From Cereibacter johrii (GTDB taxonomy: Bacteria > Pseudomonadota > Alphaproteobacteria > Rhodobacterales > Rhodobacteraceae), in the NCBI RefSeq assembly GCF_001720585.1, contig NZ_MABH01000137.1, positions 1-47,545 of the forward strand: a stretch of DNA of 47,545 bases. Direction: 5' to 3'. The position numbers and the translations under genes were made by a program. The number at the start of each line of letters is the position of its first letter. Position 1 is the first letter of the stretch. A model generated the notes under the pieces. The model was not told the DNA's origin and did not search any database. It saw only the letters and a program-made list of their open reading frames with translations. This document shows, one piece after another, positions 17,960-26,969 of the stretch.

Positions 17960-19555
17960 ATGTTCCTTTCGTCGCTTTTCCCCACTTTCGCCGGGCAAGG
18001 GCCCGCCACCTCCCTGACGGACCGCGGCGGACGCGCCGAGGCAGCGGCCTTGCAGACGACCGGGCAGAACCGGCTTGCCGCAGAACCGACGGTGGCCACG
18101 ATGCGCGAGATCGCGGACCAGCTCGTCAGCGGCTATTGGGAGGCGGGGGGATATGCCCCCCGCCGCTTCGACGTGGAGCCGGGGGACACGCTGAACGTGA
18201 ACCTGTCGGGTCTGACGGCCGATGGCCAGCGCCTGGCACGGGCCGCGCTCGACACCTGGGCGGATGTGACGGGGCTGAAATTCAACACGGCCCCCCGTTT
18301 CGGGGCGACGGTTCATATCGTGATCGACGACAGGGAGAGCGGGGCTCACTCCACATCCACCCTGTCGGGCGGGTGGCTGATCAAGGCAAACGTGAATGTC
18401 GGCCGCGACTGGCTCGCGGATTACGGGACCGACCTGAACAGCTACAGCCTGCAGACCTTCATTCACGAGATCGGCCATGCGCTGGGCCTCGGCCATGCCG
18501 GCAACTACAACGGCTCGGCCGACTATGCGAGCGACGCGCTCTTTCTGAACGACAGCTGGCAGGCCAGCGTCATGTCCTATTTCAGTCAGACCGAGAACAG
18601 CTACATCGACGCCGACAAGGCGTTCGTGGTGACGCCGATGATCGCGGACATTCTGGCGATCCAGACGCTCTATGGCACGCCGGGCGGCCTGCGGGCGGGC
18701 AACACGGTCTATGGCGACGGCTCGACGGCGGGCGGCATGTATGACCGCGCGGCGGACATGACCGGCGATCCCGTCGCCTGGACGATCTTCGACCAGGGCG
18801 GGTGGGATGTGCTCGATCTGCGGTCGGTGCAGGCTCCGCAGCTCATCGACCTGCGGCCGGGCGCGATCTCGGGCATCTACGGCGCGAAGGGCAATCTCTC
18901 GATCGCGCCGGGCACGGTGATCGAGGCCGCGCGGGGCGGCAGCGGCAACGACCGCCTCATCGGCAACGGCGCGGCCAACGTCCTGACCGGCGGCGGGGGC
19001 TCGGACATCATGCGCGGCGGGGCGGGCAACGACGTCTACCACAGCGACGGCCTCGACCGGATCGTGGAGCTTGCGGGGCAGGGGATCGACCGGGTGATCT
19101 CGACGGCAAGCTGCGCCCTTCCGGCCAATGTCGAGAATCTGACCCTGGCGGGCGGACGGGCCATCAGCGGCACGGGCAACGGGCTTGCCAACGTGATCAC
19201 GGGCAATGGGGCGGCCAATCGCCTGACCGGCGGGGCCGGCGCCGACAGCTTCGTCTTCGCGACCGGACTCGGCCGCGGCAACATCGACCGGATCATGGAT
19301 TTCTCGGTGGCCGACGACACGATCCGTCTCGACGACGCCATCTTCCGGGCGCTGCCGCGGGGCGCTCTGGCCGAAGCGGCCTTTGCGGCCAATGCGGAGG
19401 GGCGGGCGCTCGACGCGCTCGACCGCATCCTCTACGAGACCGACACGGGGGCCCTCTGGTATGACCGCGACGGGACGGGTTCTGCCGCCGCCGTGCGCTT
19501 CGCTCTGGTGGCGCCGGAGCTGGCCCTGACCGCCGGCGATTTCCTCGTGATCTGA
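17960..19555 (+). CDS. Serralysin-type secreted zinc metalloprotease with RTX repeats
   Basis: This 531-residue extracellular protease belongs to the M10 group. The zinc site is HEIGHALGLGH (His169, Glu170, His173, His179), and the Met-turn VMSYF (Met205) follows as in metzincins. Calcium-binding RTX-like repeats occupy two blocks, near residues 325 to 365 (GSGNDRLIGNGAANVLTGG) and 405 to 435 (NGAANRLTGGAGADSF). The C-terminus ends DFLVI, the usual type I secretion ending of this family. No N-terminal signal peptide is seen, which agrees with type I export. No ABC/MFP secretion genes are nearby, so export must use one elsewhere. Start ATG behind TTAAGGATTATCGC. Confidence 0.92.
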   Translation: MFLSSLFPTFAGQGPATSLTDRGGRAEAAALQTTGQNRLAAEPTVATMREIADQLVSGYWEAGGYAPRRFDVEPGDTLNVNLSGLTADGQRLARAALDTWADVTGLKFNTAPRFGATVHIVIDDRESGAHSTSTLSGGWLIKANVNVGRDWLADYGTDLNSYSLQTFIHEIGHALGLGHAGNYNGSADYASDALFLNDSWQASVMSYFSQTENSYIDADKAFVVTPMIADILAIQTLYGTPGGLRAGNTVYGDGSTAGGMYDRAADMTGDPVAWTIFDQGGWDVLDLRSVQAPQLIDLRPGAISGIYGAKGNLSIAPGTVIEAARGGSGNDRLIGNGAANVLTGGGGSDIMRGGAGNDVYHSDGLDRIVELAGQGIDRVISTASCALPANVENLTLAGGRAISGTGNGLANVITGNGAANRLTGGAGADSFVFATGLGRGNIDRIMDFSVADDTIRLDDAIFRALPRGALAEAAFAANAEGRALDALDRILYETDTGALWYDRDGTGSAAAVRFALVAPELALTAGDFLVI

Positions 19556-19640
19556 TCGGAAGGCGGCGGCGGCATTTTGCGCCCTTGGCTGCGGCGGGAG
19601 GCGCGGCAACCATGGGCGCAGCGTCCAGAGGAGCCCGCCG

Positions 19641-20603
19641 ATGACCCCAGCCGAGATCCGCGCCGCCCGTGCCGCCCAGCCCCGGTCTCGTGCCCGCGAC
19701 TTCGCCGAGAGCCACGGGATCCCGGAAGCGGCGCTGGTGGCGGCCTTCACGGGGCCCGAGGTGGTGGCCGTCGCGGCAGATCCGCGGCGCCTTCTGCCGC
19801 TGGCCCGGGGGCTGGGCCCGGCGCTGGCGCTCACCCGCAACCGCTCGGCCGTGCAGGAGCGCGAAGGGCTCTACGGGCCTCTGGCCGAGGAGGCGGGGCG
19901 GCTGAGGCTTGTGGGAGAAGGCATCGAGATGCTGATCGATCCGCGCCACTGGGTCCATGCCTTCGCCGTGACCGAGCCGACCGCAAAGGGCACCAAGCGG
20001 TCGGTGCAGGTGTTCGATGCGGCAGGCGAGGCGGTGCACAAGATCCACCTCGTCGCCGAGAGCCGGCCCGAGGCCTTCGACCGTCTGGTGGCGGAGCTGC
20101 GTCTGGCCGAGCAGATGGATGCCGTGCCCTTCACCGCCGTGGCTGACCTGCCGCCCGGACCTGCGGCCGATCCGGCGGGCTGGCGCCAGATGCCGGCGGA
20201 CCTCTTCGCCGCGCGCCTCGCCGCCGAGGGGCAGAGGGCGCCCGACCTTCTGGCGGCGCTGCCCGAGGTGCGCAGCCTGCGGCCCGAGGCGATGACGGAG
20301 CTTCTGGAACGTTCGGCGGCCGCCGCCGTGCCGCTCGAGATCCGCGGCGGGACGGCGGGCTGCCTTCAGGTCTTCCGGGGGCAGGTCGCGCGCATCCTGC
20401 CGGCGGGCTACTGGATCAATGTGATGGATCCGGCCTACAACCTCCATCTGCGGACGGATCGTCTGGTGCGGGTCTTCCTCACCGACCGGGGTCCCGAGGG
20501 CGCCCTGTCGGTCGAGGCCTATGACGCGGACGGAAGCCTCATCCTGACCGTCACCGGCGGCGCGGGGTGGGAGAACGTCTTGGCGGCGCTCTCGGCGGCG
20601 TGA
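19641..20603 (+). CDS. hmuS: HemS/ChuS-like hemin-handling protein
   Basis: This 320-residue cytoplasmic protein resembles the HemS/HmuS family, which takes haem from the uptake system and stores or degrades it. Two repeated halves are visible. The first runs over about residues 1 to 160, with LTRNRSAVQEREGLYG and IDPRHWVHAFAVTE. The second begins near 195, with ETEL-like and AGYWINVMDPAYNLHLR segments. It is somewhat shorter than the usual 340 to 350 residues. The rest of a haem uptake operon (receptor, binding protein, ABC transporter) is not next to it. The start has GAGGAGCCCGCCG before the ATG. Confidence 0.75.
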   Translation: MTPAEIRAARAAQPRSRARDFAESHGIPEAALVAAFTGPEVVAVAADPRRLLPLARGLGPALALTRNRSAVQEREGLYGPLAEEAGRLRLVGEGIEMLIDPRHWVHAFAVTEPTAKGTKRSVQVFDAAGEAVHKIHLVAESRPEAFDRLVAELRLAEQMDAVPFTAVADLPPGPAADPAGWRQMPADLFAARLAAEGQRAPDLLAALPEVRSLRPEAMTELLERSAAAAVPLEIRGGTAGCLQVFRGQVARILPAGYWINVMDPAYNLHLRTDRLVRVFLTDRGPEGALSVEAYDADGSLILTVTGGAGWENVLAALSAA

Positions 20604-20794
20604 CGGGCGCGGCCCGATCTCGCCCGCGCGACGGGCACACAGAGAAGCACCGCCAGCGTCAGGAGCGCGATCATCGCCCAGGCTTCGTTGATGGCCTGGG
20701 TGAGGGCTGCCCTCTCCAGAAGCGGCGCCAGAATCGCCTCTGCCTGAGGCGGCACCGGACCGGGCGGCAGGCTCCTCAGCATCGCCTCGGGCAC
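20590..20794 (-). pseudogene. C-terminal remnant of a DHA2-type MFS drug exporter
   Basis: Read on the minus strand, a stretch of about 65 residues (LLERAALTQAINEAWAMIAL followed by a hydrophobic helix) matches the end of EmrB/QacA-type 14-helix exporters: a soluble loop leading to the last membrane helix. The rest of the transporter is missing; upstream minus-strand sequence (20,800 to 21,030) has no membrane helices. The frame then runs on into the antisense of the hemS 3' end. It is a gene relic, perhaps left by a deletion. Confidence 0.6.
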
Positions 20795-21206
20795 GCCCGC
20801 GAAGCCCGCGGCCTCCGGATCGCGAGCGTTGAGGCGAGGCTGACGGGTCTCGGCATGGGAACTCCTGCGCCGGGCGCGAGCTCAGGGCGCGCCGGACTTG
20901 ATCGGAACAAGGATCGCGCAGGGCCGGTTCCGGCAGCACGCGGGAGACCGGAAGCTGCCCCATTTCCTCGACACGGGCCTGAAGCGGGGTCACGAAAGGG
21001 CGAGGCCGAGGGGCCGCGGGCCAGGGCGGCCATGGTTCGGCGCGCCGCGCGTTCGGCCGTCGAGGCTGAGAGAACGGACCGCGCGCGCCCTCAGCGCCGG
21101 GCCGCATGTGACGGTGGGGAGCCGGATCAGCCCCGTGCCGCTTCCGGATGTCCGACGGAAGAGCGGCGGCACGACGTTCAAGGGCCATGTAACGAGGAGT
21201 TCGGTC
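20795..21206. other. Gap between the exporter remnant and the EF-hand gene
   Basis: 412 bases without a supported gene. The plus-strand frame of the EF-hand protein is open from 20,898, but everything before its signal peptide is Arg/Pro-rich and unlike protein. Some of it may be further debris of the exporter locus. The promoter of the EF-hand gene should lie close to 21,200. Confidence 0.45.
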
Positions 21207-21653
21207 ATGTCTGGACGATATGCGATGGCGCTGGTCTTCATGCTGCAGGTCACGGGGGCCGCCGCCCAGACCCCCGGCGCAATGTTTCTCGAGCAGTGGG
21301 ATGCGGATGGCGACGGCCGCGTCACGCTCGAGGAGGCGCGGAGCCGCAGGGTCGACCTGTTCGATGCCTTCGACAGCGATGGCGACGGGGCGCTCGGACC
21401 GCAGGAACTGGCCGACATGGGGGCCATGCGTGCCGCGATGCAGGAGGCCAACCGCGCCGCGACGGGAAGACCGTTCCGGGCCGGCGCTTCCGGAGCGGCG
21501 GGCACCGGCGGTCCCGTCCGCCTCGACCGCGACGGCGATGGCCGGGTGAGCCGGGAGGAGTTCGTCGGAAGCACCGGATCCTGGTTCGCCTGGCGCGACC
21601 GGGATGGTGACGGGGCTTTGACCTCCGCAGACTTCGGCCGGGGCAGACGGTGA
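21207..21653 (+). CDS. Exported EF-hand calcium-binding protein
   Basis: This 148-residue protein has a signal peptide (about residues 1 to 20, ending GAAAQ) and four EF-hand loops: DADGDGRVTLEE, DSDGDGALGPQE, DRDGDGRVSREE and DRDGDGALTSAD. All four keep the acidic ligands at positions 1, 3 and 5, and three keep Glu at 12; the last ends in Asp. The loops form two pairs with a Gly/Ala-rich linker between them. It probably binds calcium in the periplasm. The ATG at 21207 was chosen because it gives a clean signal peptide and follows CGAGGAG. Its role is unknown. Confidence 0.8.
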   Translation: MSGRYAMALVFMLQVTGAAAQTPGAMFLEQWDADGDGRVTLEEARSRRVDLFDAFDSDGDGALGPQELADMGAMRAAMQEANRAATGRPFRAGASGAAGTGGPVRLDRDGDGRVSREEFVGSTGSWFAWRDRDGDGALTSADFGRGRR

Positions 21654-22705
21654 TCCGGCCGCCTCGAAGGCCGGTCTGCGCCCGGCGTCGGGGCCGGATC
21701 GGTCGGAACAGGCGGGACAATTCGAAGATCGCCTGTCGTTCGACGTGCGGGTGCGGAATGCGGAGGTGCAGCCACCTCCGCTTCGTCGGGACCGAGCCTC
21801 GCGTTCGCCCCGTCGATGGTGCCGCCGAGGTGACAGCCGCGGTGGCTGGGCCGCTGGCCGGCGCCGCCCTCCGATGCATCCGCCCAGGGTCGACGTCAAA
21901 CCCTTGAAGCAACTGCTATCGCCACAGCCGAAGGGACGGGGGCCCGCATTCAGGCCTCAAGCGGTCTTTGGCAGAGTCAGGGAGGCGAAGAGCTCATTCC
22001 TCCGTTCGCGGTCCATGATCCGCCCGCAGAGTTTCCAACTTTTGGGGCAGGTCGAGCAGCGGGGGCGGTTCACACGGTCCCAAGGACGCGCGTTGCAGAT
22101 AGGTTCCTGGTGCCCCCGACCAACCTCTGCGGGCGGTTCGGCGTGCCGTGGCAGACCGGATGCGACAAGAGGACGGGAGCTGCGCAGAAGATCGATCCAC
22201 GCCTCGCCGATCAAGGCGGGATCGAGCAGGGGCTCGTCCTTCGGCGATTGCACGATCGGCTGGCTGTCCGAGCTTCACCAGGAACACGGTGCAGCGGACT
22301 GGTCTTCATCCCCCGACGATCCACGGACGTCGTTCGCAGCCATTGCCTGGAGCAACGGTTCGTCATCCCTCTCCGCTCCCGAGAATTGGGCGAGGAACAC
22401 GCGATCCGGACGCTGAGGGAACCCTGCCTTCATCGCCCACGCTTCTATAGCCCCCAGCACGAAGCCCGCGCCATCGGCGACTGGATCGCCTTCCATCATC
22501 GCTGCCCGCGTCAGACGCTGGACAGGAAGCACCGCCGAAGCATTGCCGCGAGGCGGCTTGACCTGTGCAGATCGGCTAGCTGGATACAAATCGCCTCCTG
22601 TGCCGCTTCATCATGACGCACATGTTCGGAGGCCTCAGAAGATACCTCGGCTCTCCACCGCTGGCCCTTGCCGTCCCTCATGCCGCACGCTAAGAAGCGG
22701 CCTAC
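21654..22705. other. Gene-poor stretch before tRNA-Ser
   Basis: More than 1 kb with no well-supported gene. Open frames exist on both strands but are short and overlap. The best candidate is a minus-strand frame at 21,957 to 22,589, listed separately. This stretch may be relaxed core sequence or old insertion debris next to the tRNA integration site. Confidence 0.45.
21957..22589 (-). pseudogene. Unrecognised minus-strand frame interrupted by one TGA
   Basis: One minus-strand frame stays open from 22589 to 21957 except for a single TGA at 22275 to 22277, giving 104 codons and then about 105 more. The second half has a cysteine-containing segment, RPRCSTCPKSWKLCG, that could bind metal. I do not recognise either half. 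It could be a decayed hypothetical gene or chance open frame. Selenocysteine at the TGA is very unlikely because no insertion element or family match is seen. Confidence 0.25.
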
Positions 22706-22795
22706 GGAGCGGTGGCCGAGTGGTCGAAGGCGCACGCCTGGAAAGTGTGTAGGCGGGGAACCGTCTCGAGGGTTCGAATCCCTCTCGCTCCGCCA
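22706..22795 (+). tRNA. tRNA-Ser (anticodon GGA)
   Basis: A 90-base tRNA with encoded CCA. Acceptor arms GGAGCGG and TCGCTCC pair (one G-U), and the discriminator is G as usual for serine. The anticodon loop is CTGGAAA, on a CACGC/GTGTG stem, so the anticodon is GGA. A long variable arm follows, as in class II tRNAs, and then the T arm GGGTTCGAATCCC. Sequence of accessory type begins soon after its 3' end, so it is a likely integration site. Confidence 0.95.
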
Positions 22796-23078
22796 CTTGA
22801 CCTTGGGAACTGTTTCTCTGCGCATGGCGTCGGCCGGATTTTTTCGTTGTTTTTGAGGGTTGTGCGGGAGGGGCTGTTAACCGGCCTACGCGCCAAGAGT
22901 CCCGGAAGCGGTCTCTCAGGGCCGAAATTCTCCAGACCTGTTGACTGCGCGAATTGGTAAATTTTTGCAAGGCATTGGCAGATATCGATTATTCTCCGAC
23001 CCGGCTGAGCACTTCGACAAGAGGGGCATTTGCGGGATGGAACCGTGGTCGAACCATAATCGCGGCGCGGCGCCTGGC

Positions 23079-23669
23079 TCAGGCGGTCGGTCCAAGGCGG
23101 AAGACGGGATTGGACAGTATCCTGACGGCGAGGCCGATGGCGAAGGTGGCGTCGTGGCGGATCAGGTCGGCGGCGTGCTGGCTGGTATCGATCGAGCGGC
23201 GGTCGAGATTGCCGGCGTCATTTACGTGCCGGAAATGCGACAGCGGATTTCGCAGCGCCATCATGCGGCGGAGGTCGGTGACGTCTTCATCGGAGACTAC
23301 CTCGCGCGCTCGGCAGCGGCGGAGGGTGTCGGCGAACGGGATGCGATCCGGAATGTCATCGACCAGAAGCCCGGCGTGAAGATATGCCGCCAGCAGATGC
23401 TCCACGAGCCCCTGACATAGCAGAATCGTCGCCACATAGTTGCCATGCACGAACGACGAGCGCGCTTCGACCCAAGCGTGATAGGCCGCATGGCCACCGA
23501 CAATCATTGTTCCGGATCGCCCCATCTGGCCGCCCAGATCGGACAGCATCCGGAAACGGTCGACCTCCCCTGGCTGGTCGTCATGAAGGTCGGCCAGCAG
23601 ATGACGGACGAAGTCCAGATCCGAAAGGTCCGATAGCAGAACGGGCTGATCGTCCCGGCCCACCGTCAT
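23079..23669 (-). CDS. HEPN-like protein coupled to a type I restriction specificity gene
   Basis: This 196-residue protein is mostly helical. It contains RNPLSHFRH, which fits the R-x4-H motif of HEPN RNases, after a helix with [18 protein letters not shown] and before a shorter C-terminal helix bundle. HEPN proteins are RNases or RNA-binding parts of many toxin and antiviral systems. Its ATG overlaps the hsdS stop by four bases (ATGA), so the two are translated together, which suggests a role with the restriction enzyme. The start was set by this overlap; the frame is open for another 101 codons upstream, antisense to hsdS. Assignment to HEPN is by motif only. Confidence 0.6.
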   Translation of the reverse strand: MTVGRDDQPVLLSDLSDLDFVRHLLADLHDDQPGEVDRFRMLSDLGGQMGRSGTMIVGGHAAYHAWVEARSSFVHGNYVATILLCQGLVEHLLAAYLHAGLLVDDIPDRIPFADTLRRCRAREVVSDEDVTDLRRMMALRNPLSHFRHVNDAGNLDRRSIDTSQHAADLIRHDATFAIGLAVRILSNPVFRLGPTA

Positions 23670-24229
23670 GCTGCCTTCGCCCCACCGTTGAAGATCTCGT
23701 GCAGCATGGCCGGGATAAGAGTCTTCACATCCTGCGCGGTGTTGGCGCGGATGGTGCGGGCTTCCTGCGCTTTTGCCTGCAGGCGGTCGAACCACTTCTG
23801 GGTCTCCACCGGCGGCGTCGGCACCTCTATCGTCGGAAGCTTTTGGGATGACAGCGTCTTGTTGCGGGCGATCGTGCCGGGCGAGTGCCCAACGATGCTC
23901 GAGAAGCCCTCGAACGTTCTGAAATAGGCCATCAGAAAGCCCGGCGTCGCCAACTTCGGATTGACCTCGCAAGTTAACATGCGGTGGTTTCCAGCTGTGC
24001 CCTCGTCATGCGCTTCCGCAACAGCAATAGCTTTTTCCCAGGCCATGAGATTGCTGAAGACCAGATCGCCCTCTTTCACCCAAAACAGGCTCTGCCAGCT
24101 GAACTCAGAACCGGGCATCGTTCGGCGGTGGAATATTCCGTTGTAGAAACTGCGGACGCCTATCTCCGTGTATTCCCGGGTGGCTTCGATCTCGACCTCT
24201 CGGCGCACCAGCGGCGCGACCTCGGCCAT
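23666..24229 (-). pseudogene. hsdS: Truncated type I restriction specificity subunit
   Basis: This 187-codon fragment is the C-terminal part of an HsdS protein, the DNA-recognition subunit of a type I restriction-modification enzyme. It holds one target-recognition domain (EYTEIGVRSFYNGIFHRR, then HRMLTCEVNP and PGFLMAYFRT) and the last coiled-coil segment ending LIPAMLHEIF. The first recognition domain and spacer are missing, since full proteins have about 400 to 450 residues. Its 5' side is cut at about 24,230 to 24,240, where a phage terminase fragment begins on the other strand. hsdM and hsdR are absent. It probably cannot direct restriction alone. Confidence 0.8.
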
Positions 24230-24240
24230 ATTCCTGGTCG

Positions 24241-24650
24241 CGGGCGCAGGGGTTCGCGCAGGTGTCGCCAGTCAAGGGTGTCGAAGGGTTCAGCCGCTCG
24301 AGTCCGGTGTCAGGTCCGACCTTCGTGGATGCGACGGAGAACGGCAAACGCCTGCGCCGCGGGGCACGGCTCTGGACCGTGGCGGTGTCGACTTTCAAGG
24401 CCGAGACCTATCGCTTGCTTCGGCTGGAGCGGCCGACGACCGAGGAACGCGCCGAGGGTGCGGCCTTCCCACCCGGAACGATCCACCTGCCGACATGGGT
24501 GGAAAGTGAGTGGCTGAAGCAGGTCGTGGCCGAACAGCTTGTGACGGTTCGCACCAAGCGCGGCTTCGCGAAGCTCGATTGGCAGAAGCTGCGCGAGCGG
24601 AACGAGGCCTTGGACTGCCGGGGCTCGCGGGCTTCTCGCGCGGGGATCGC
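24241..24650 (+). pseudogene. 3' fragment of lambda-type phage terminase large subunit
   Basis: The plus frame reads VSPVKGVEGFS, then FKAETYRLLRLERPT, PPGTIHLPTWVESEWLKQ and KLDWQKLRERNEALDCR. These are the closing blocks of GpA-family terminases, which cut and package phage DNA. The ATPase part and the first nuclease motifs are missing. After ALDCR the frame leaves the family pattern, and another frame ends in LAGFSRGDR with a TGA that overlaps the portal ATG. That suggests a deletion near 24,620 joining the terminase to the end of a small head-tail connector gene. Confidence 0.75.
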
Positions 24651-24652
24651 TG

Positions 24653-26164
24653 ATGTCGGCGACCTGGTTCGATCACGCCATCGCCACGGTGGCGCCGCGC
24701 ATGGCGGCCCGCCGCGTGATGGCGCGTCAGGCCTTCGAGACCCTGACGCGCGGTTACGATGGTGCCGCACGCGAGCGGCGGACGGAGGGCTGGCGCGCGC
24801 CGGGATCCTCGGCCGACACTGAGATCGGCGTGGCCGGGGCGCTTCTTCGCGGCCGGATGCGCGATCTGGTGCGCAACAACCCGCACGCGGCCAAGGCCGT
24901 CGCGGTGCTCGTCAACAACATCATCGGCGCAGGCATCATGCCGCGCGCCGCGAGTGGCGACGACAAACTGGACCGCAAGGTCGATGCCCTGTTCGAGGGC
25001 TGGACGGCGGAGTGCGACGCGGATGGCCAGCTCGACTTCTACGGGCTGCAGACGCTGATCTGCCGCGAGATGGTCGAGGCGGGCGAAGTCCTGGTCCGTC
25101 GAAGGCTGCGACGATCCACGGACGGTCTGCCGCTTCCGCTGCAATTGCAGGTGCTGGAGGCCGACTTCCTCGACGCCACCAAATCCGGCGTCCTCGGCGC
25201 GGGACGCCTCGTGCAGGGTATCGAGTTCGACCCGGTCGGCAAGCGCCGGGCCTACTGGCTGCACGCCGAGCATCCGGGCGACGCCTACGGCGCGTTGCAG
25301 AACGGGTTGCAAAGCCGCCCGGTCCCCGCGACCGAGATCGCCCATGTCTACGAGAAGCAGCGCACGCAGGCACGCGGCGTGCCTTGGGGCGCGCCGGTGA
25401 TCCGCAGCTTGCGCGATCTCGACGACTACGAGGTCGCCGAACTGGTCCGCAAGAAGACCGAGGCCTGCGTCACCGCCATCGTGTTCGGCGACGACGAGGC
25501 GCAGCAGGGCATCGCGCCCTCGGTGGTCGACGCCGACGGCAATCGGGTCGAGCAGTTCGAGCCGGGGCTGATCACCTATGCGCGCGGCGGCATGGACATC
25601 CGCTTCAACCAGCCCTCCGCCACCGGCGGCTATGGCGAATACAAGCGCGCGAGCCTGCACACGATCTCGGCCGGGTTCCGGGTGCCCTACGAGCTGCTGA
25701 CCGGCGATCTCAGCCAGGTCAACTACTCATCGATCCGGGCGGGCCTCGTCGAGTTCCGCCGCATGATCGATGCCGTGCAATGGCAGCTCTTCATCCCGAT
25801 GCTCTGCGCCCCGGTCTGGCGCTGGTTCACCGAGGCCGCATGGGCGGCAGGCCAGATCCCGACGCCGGATGTCCCGGTGGAGTGGTCGCCGCCGAAGTTC
25901 GACGCGGTCGATCCCTACAAGGATGCGATGGCCGATCTGCTGGCGATCCGGACTGGCACCATGACGCTGGCGCAGGCCATCGCCCGGCAGGGCCACAACC
26001 CGGATGCGGTGCTGGCGGATATCGCCGCGACCAATGCCAAGCTCGACGGCCTCGGCCTCGTGCTCGACAGCGACCCGCGCCGCGTCACCAAGACCGGCAG
26101 CGCGCAGACCAAGGATCCGGCCAGCGACACGGTCGAACCCCCATCCGACGCAGAGGAGAAATAG
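24653..26164 (+). CDS. Phage portal protein, lambda family
   Basis: This 503-residue protein forms the ring through which DNA enters the phage head. Family blocks are RDLVRNNPHAAKAVAVLVNN, an LPLQLQVLEADFLDA-type segment, GVPWGAPVIRSLRDLDDYE and SQVNYSSIRAGLVEFRRM. The length fits an intact lambda-type portal. A low-complexity, charged end (about residues 475 to 503) is usual. Unlike its neighbours it shows no break, although the gene before it and the gene after it are both truncated. The start overlaps the preceding stop (TGATG). Confidence 0.9.
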   Translation: MSATWFDHAIATVAPRMAARRVMARQAFETLTRGYDGAARERRTEGWRAPGSSADTEIGVAGALLRGRMRDLVRNNPHAAKAVAVLVNNIIGAGIMPRAASGDDKLDRKVDALFEGWTAECDADGQLDFYGLQTLICREMVEAGEVLVRRRLRRSTDGLPLPLQLQVLEADFLDATKSGVLGAGRLVQGIEFDPVGKRRAYWLHAEHPGDAYGALQNGLQSRPVPATEIAHVYEKQRTQARGVPWGAPVIRSLRDLDDYEVAELVRKKTEACVTAIVFGDDEAQQGIAPSVVDADGNRVEQFEPGLITYARGGMDIRFNQPSATGGYGEYKRASLHTISAGFRVPYELLTGDLSQVNYSSIRAGLVEFRRMIDAVQWQLFIPMLCAPVWRWFTEAAWAAGQIPTPDVPVEWSPPKFDAVDPYKDAMADLLAIRTGTMTLAQAIARQGHNPDAVLADIAATNAKLDGLGLVLDSDPRRVTKTGSAQTKDPASDTVEPPSDAEEK

Positions 26165-26168
26165 GGCC

Positions 26169-26305
26169 ATGCCCGACACGATCATGGCGCCTCCGGTCGC
26201 CCTGCCGATGCAGCTGCGGCGCGCGCCCATTCTGCCCGCATTCAGGGCGAACCGGTCCGCGACCGCGAGCGGCTGGTCTGGACCGTCGACCTGCGCCCGG
26301 CGTGA
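26169..26305 (+). pseudogene. Prohead protease start fused to head-tail adaptor end
   Basis: The 5' part reads MPDTIMAPPVALPMQLRRAP, resembling the start of prohead protease genes that follow portals in rhodobacterial phages. From about 26,245 a different frame reads GEPVRDRERLVWTVDLRPA and stops at 26,303. This looks like the end of a phage head-tail adaptor. The protease body, the major capsid gene and at least one connector gene that would lie between are gone, so a single block deletion explains it. The family matches are from memory and short. Confidence 0.55.
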
Positions 26306-26310
26306 CCGCG

Positions 26311-26943
26311 ATGAAGCTCAAGCTCGACATCGATCCCGACATCGTCGCTATGATGGCGGCCGAGGTTGCAGCGGGCGAACGCGCGGTGTCCGCCGCGATC
26401 CGCGAGGCCGAGACGGGGCTGAAGGCGGCGTGGCGGCTGCAGATCACCGGCGCGGGGCTTGGGGCGCGTCTCGCGCGCACCATCCGGTCGGCGCAGTTCC
26501 CCAAAGCCACGCCCAGCCTGAACGCGGCGGCCGTGGTCTGGTCCAACGCCCCGGTCATCGTCGGCGCGCACGACACCGGCCCGCTCATCCGCTCGAAGAA
26601 CGGCTTCTGGCTGGCGATCCCCACGCTCGCCGTGGGCAAGTCCCTGCGCGGCGGCCGGATTACCCCCAGCGAATGGGAGCGCCGCACCGGCCTGCGCCTG
26701 CGGTTCATCTACCGCCGTCGGGGGCCGAGCCTGCTGGTGGCTGACGGGCGGCTGAACACGAAGGGCCAGGCGGTGGTGTCGCGCTCGAAGACCGGGCGCG
26801 GTAAGGTCACCGCGCCGATCTTCCTGCTGGTGCCGCAGGTCAAGCTGCCGAAGCGACTGGATCTGGCGCGGGATGCAGACCGGGCGCTGGACAGTGTGCC
26901 GGGTCTGATCGTAGCGAACTGGCTGGAGGGGCAGTTCCGATGA
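26311..26943 (+). CDS. DUF6441-type phage neck/tail protein
   Basis: This 210-residue protein begins MKLKLDIDPDIVAMMAAEVAAGERAV in the manner of DUF6441 proteins, found between the adaptor and tail genes of rhodobacterial prophages; its exact role is unknown. A basic C-terminal half has RTGLRLRFIYRRRG and FLLVPQVKLPKRLDLARDAD, typical of a structural phage protein. The ATG was chosen because it begins this block and lies six bases after the preceding stop. The gene is intact. Its usual next neighbour, the tail terminator, is displaced by a 1.5 kb insertion. Confidence 0.75.
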   Translation: MKLKLDIDPDIVAMMAAEVAAGERAVSAAIREAETGLKAAWRLQITGAGLGARLARTIRSAQFPKATPSLNAAAVVWSNAPVIVGAHDTGPLIRSKNGFWLAIPTLAVGKSLRGGRITPSEWERRTGLRLRFIYRRRGPSLLVADGRLNTKGQAVVSRSKTGRGKVTAPIFLLVPQVKLPKRLDLARDADRALDSVPGLIVANWLEGQFR

Positions 26944-26969
26944 GTCCCAGCGCCTTATTGCCTCGGCAA

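Noticed and set aside
16790-19840. A minus-strand open frame of over 1,000 codons
   Set aside because: It is antisense to motB, the serralysin and neighbours, which are certain genes; composition is that of a shadow.
22275-22277. Selenocysteine at an in-frame TGA
   Set aside because: No insertion element or matching family; a decayed or chance frame is simpler.
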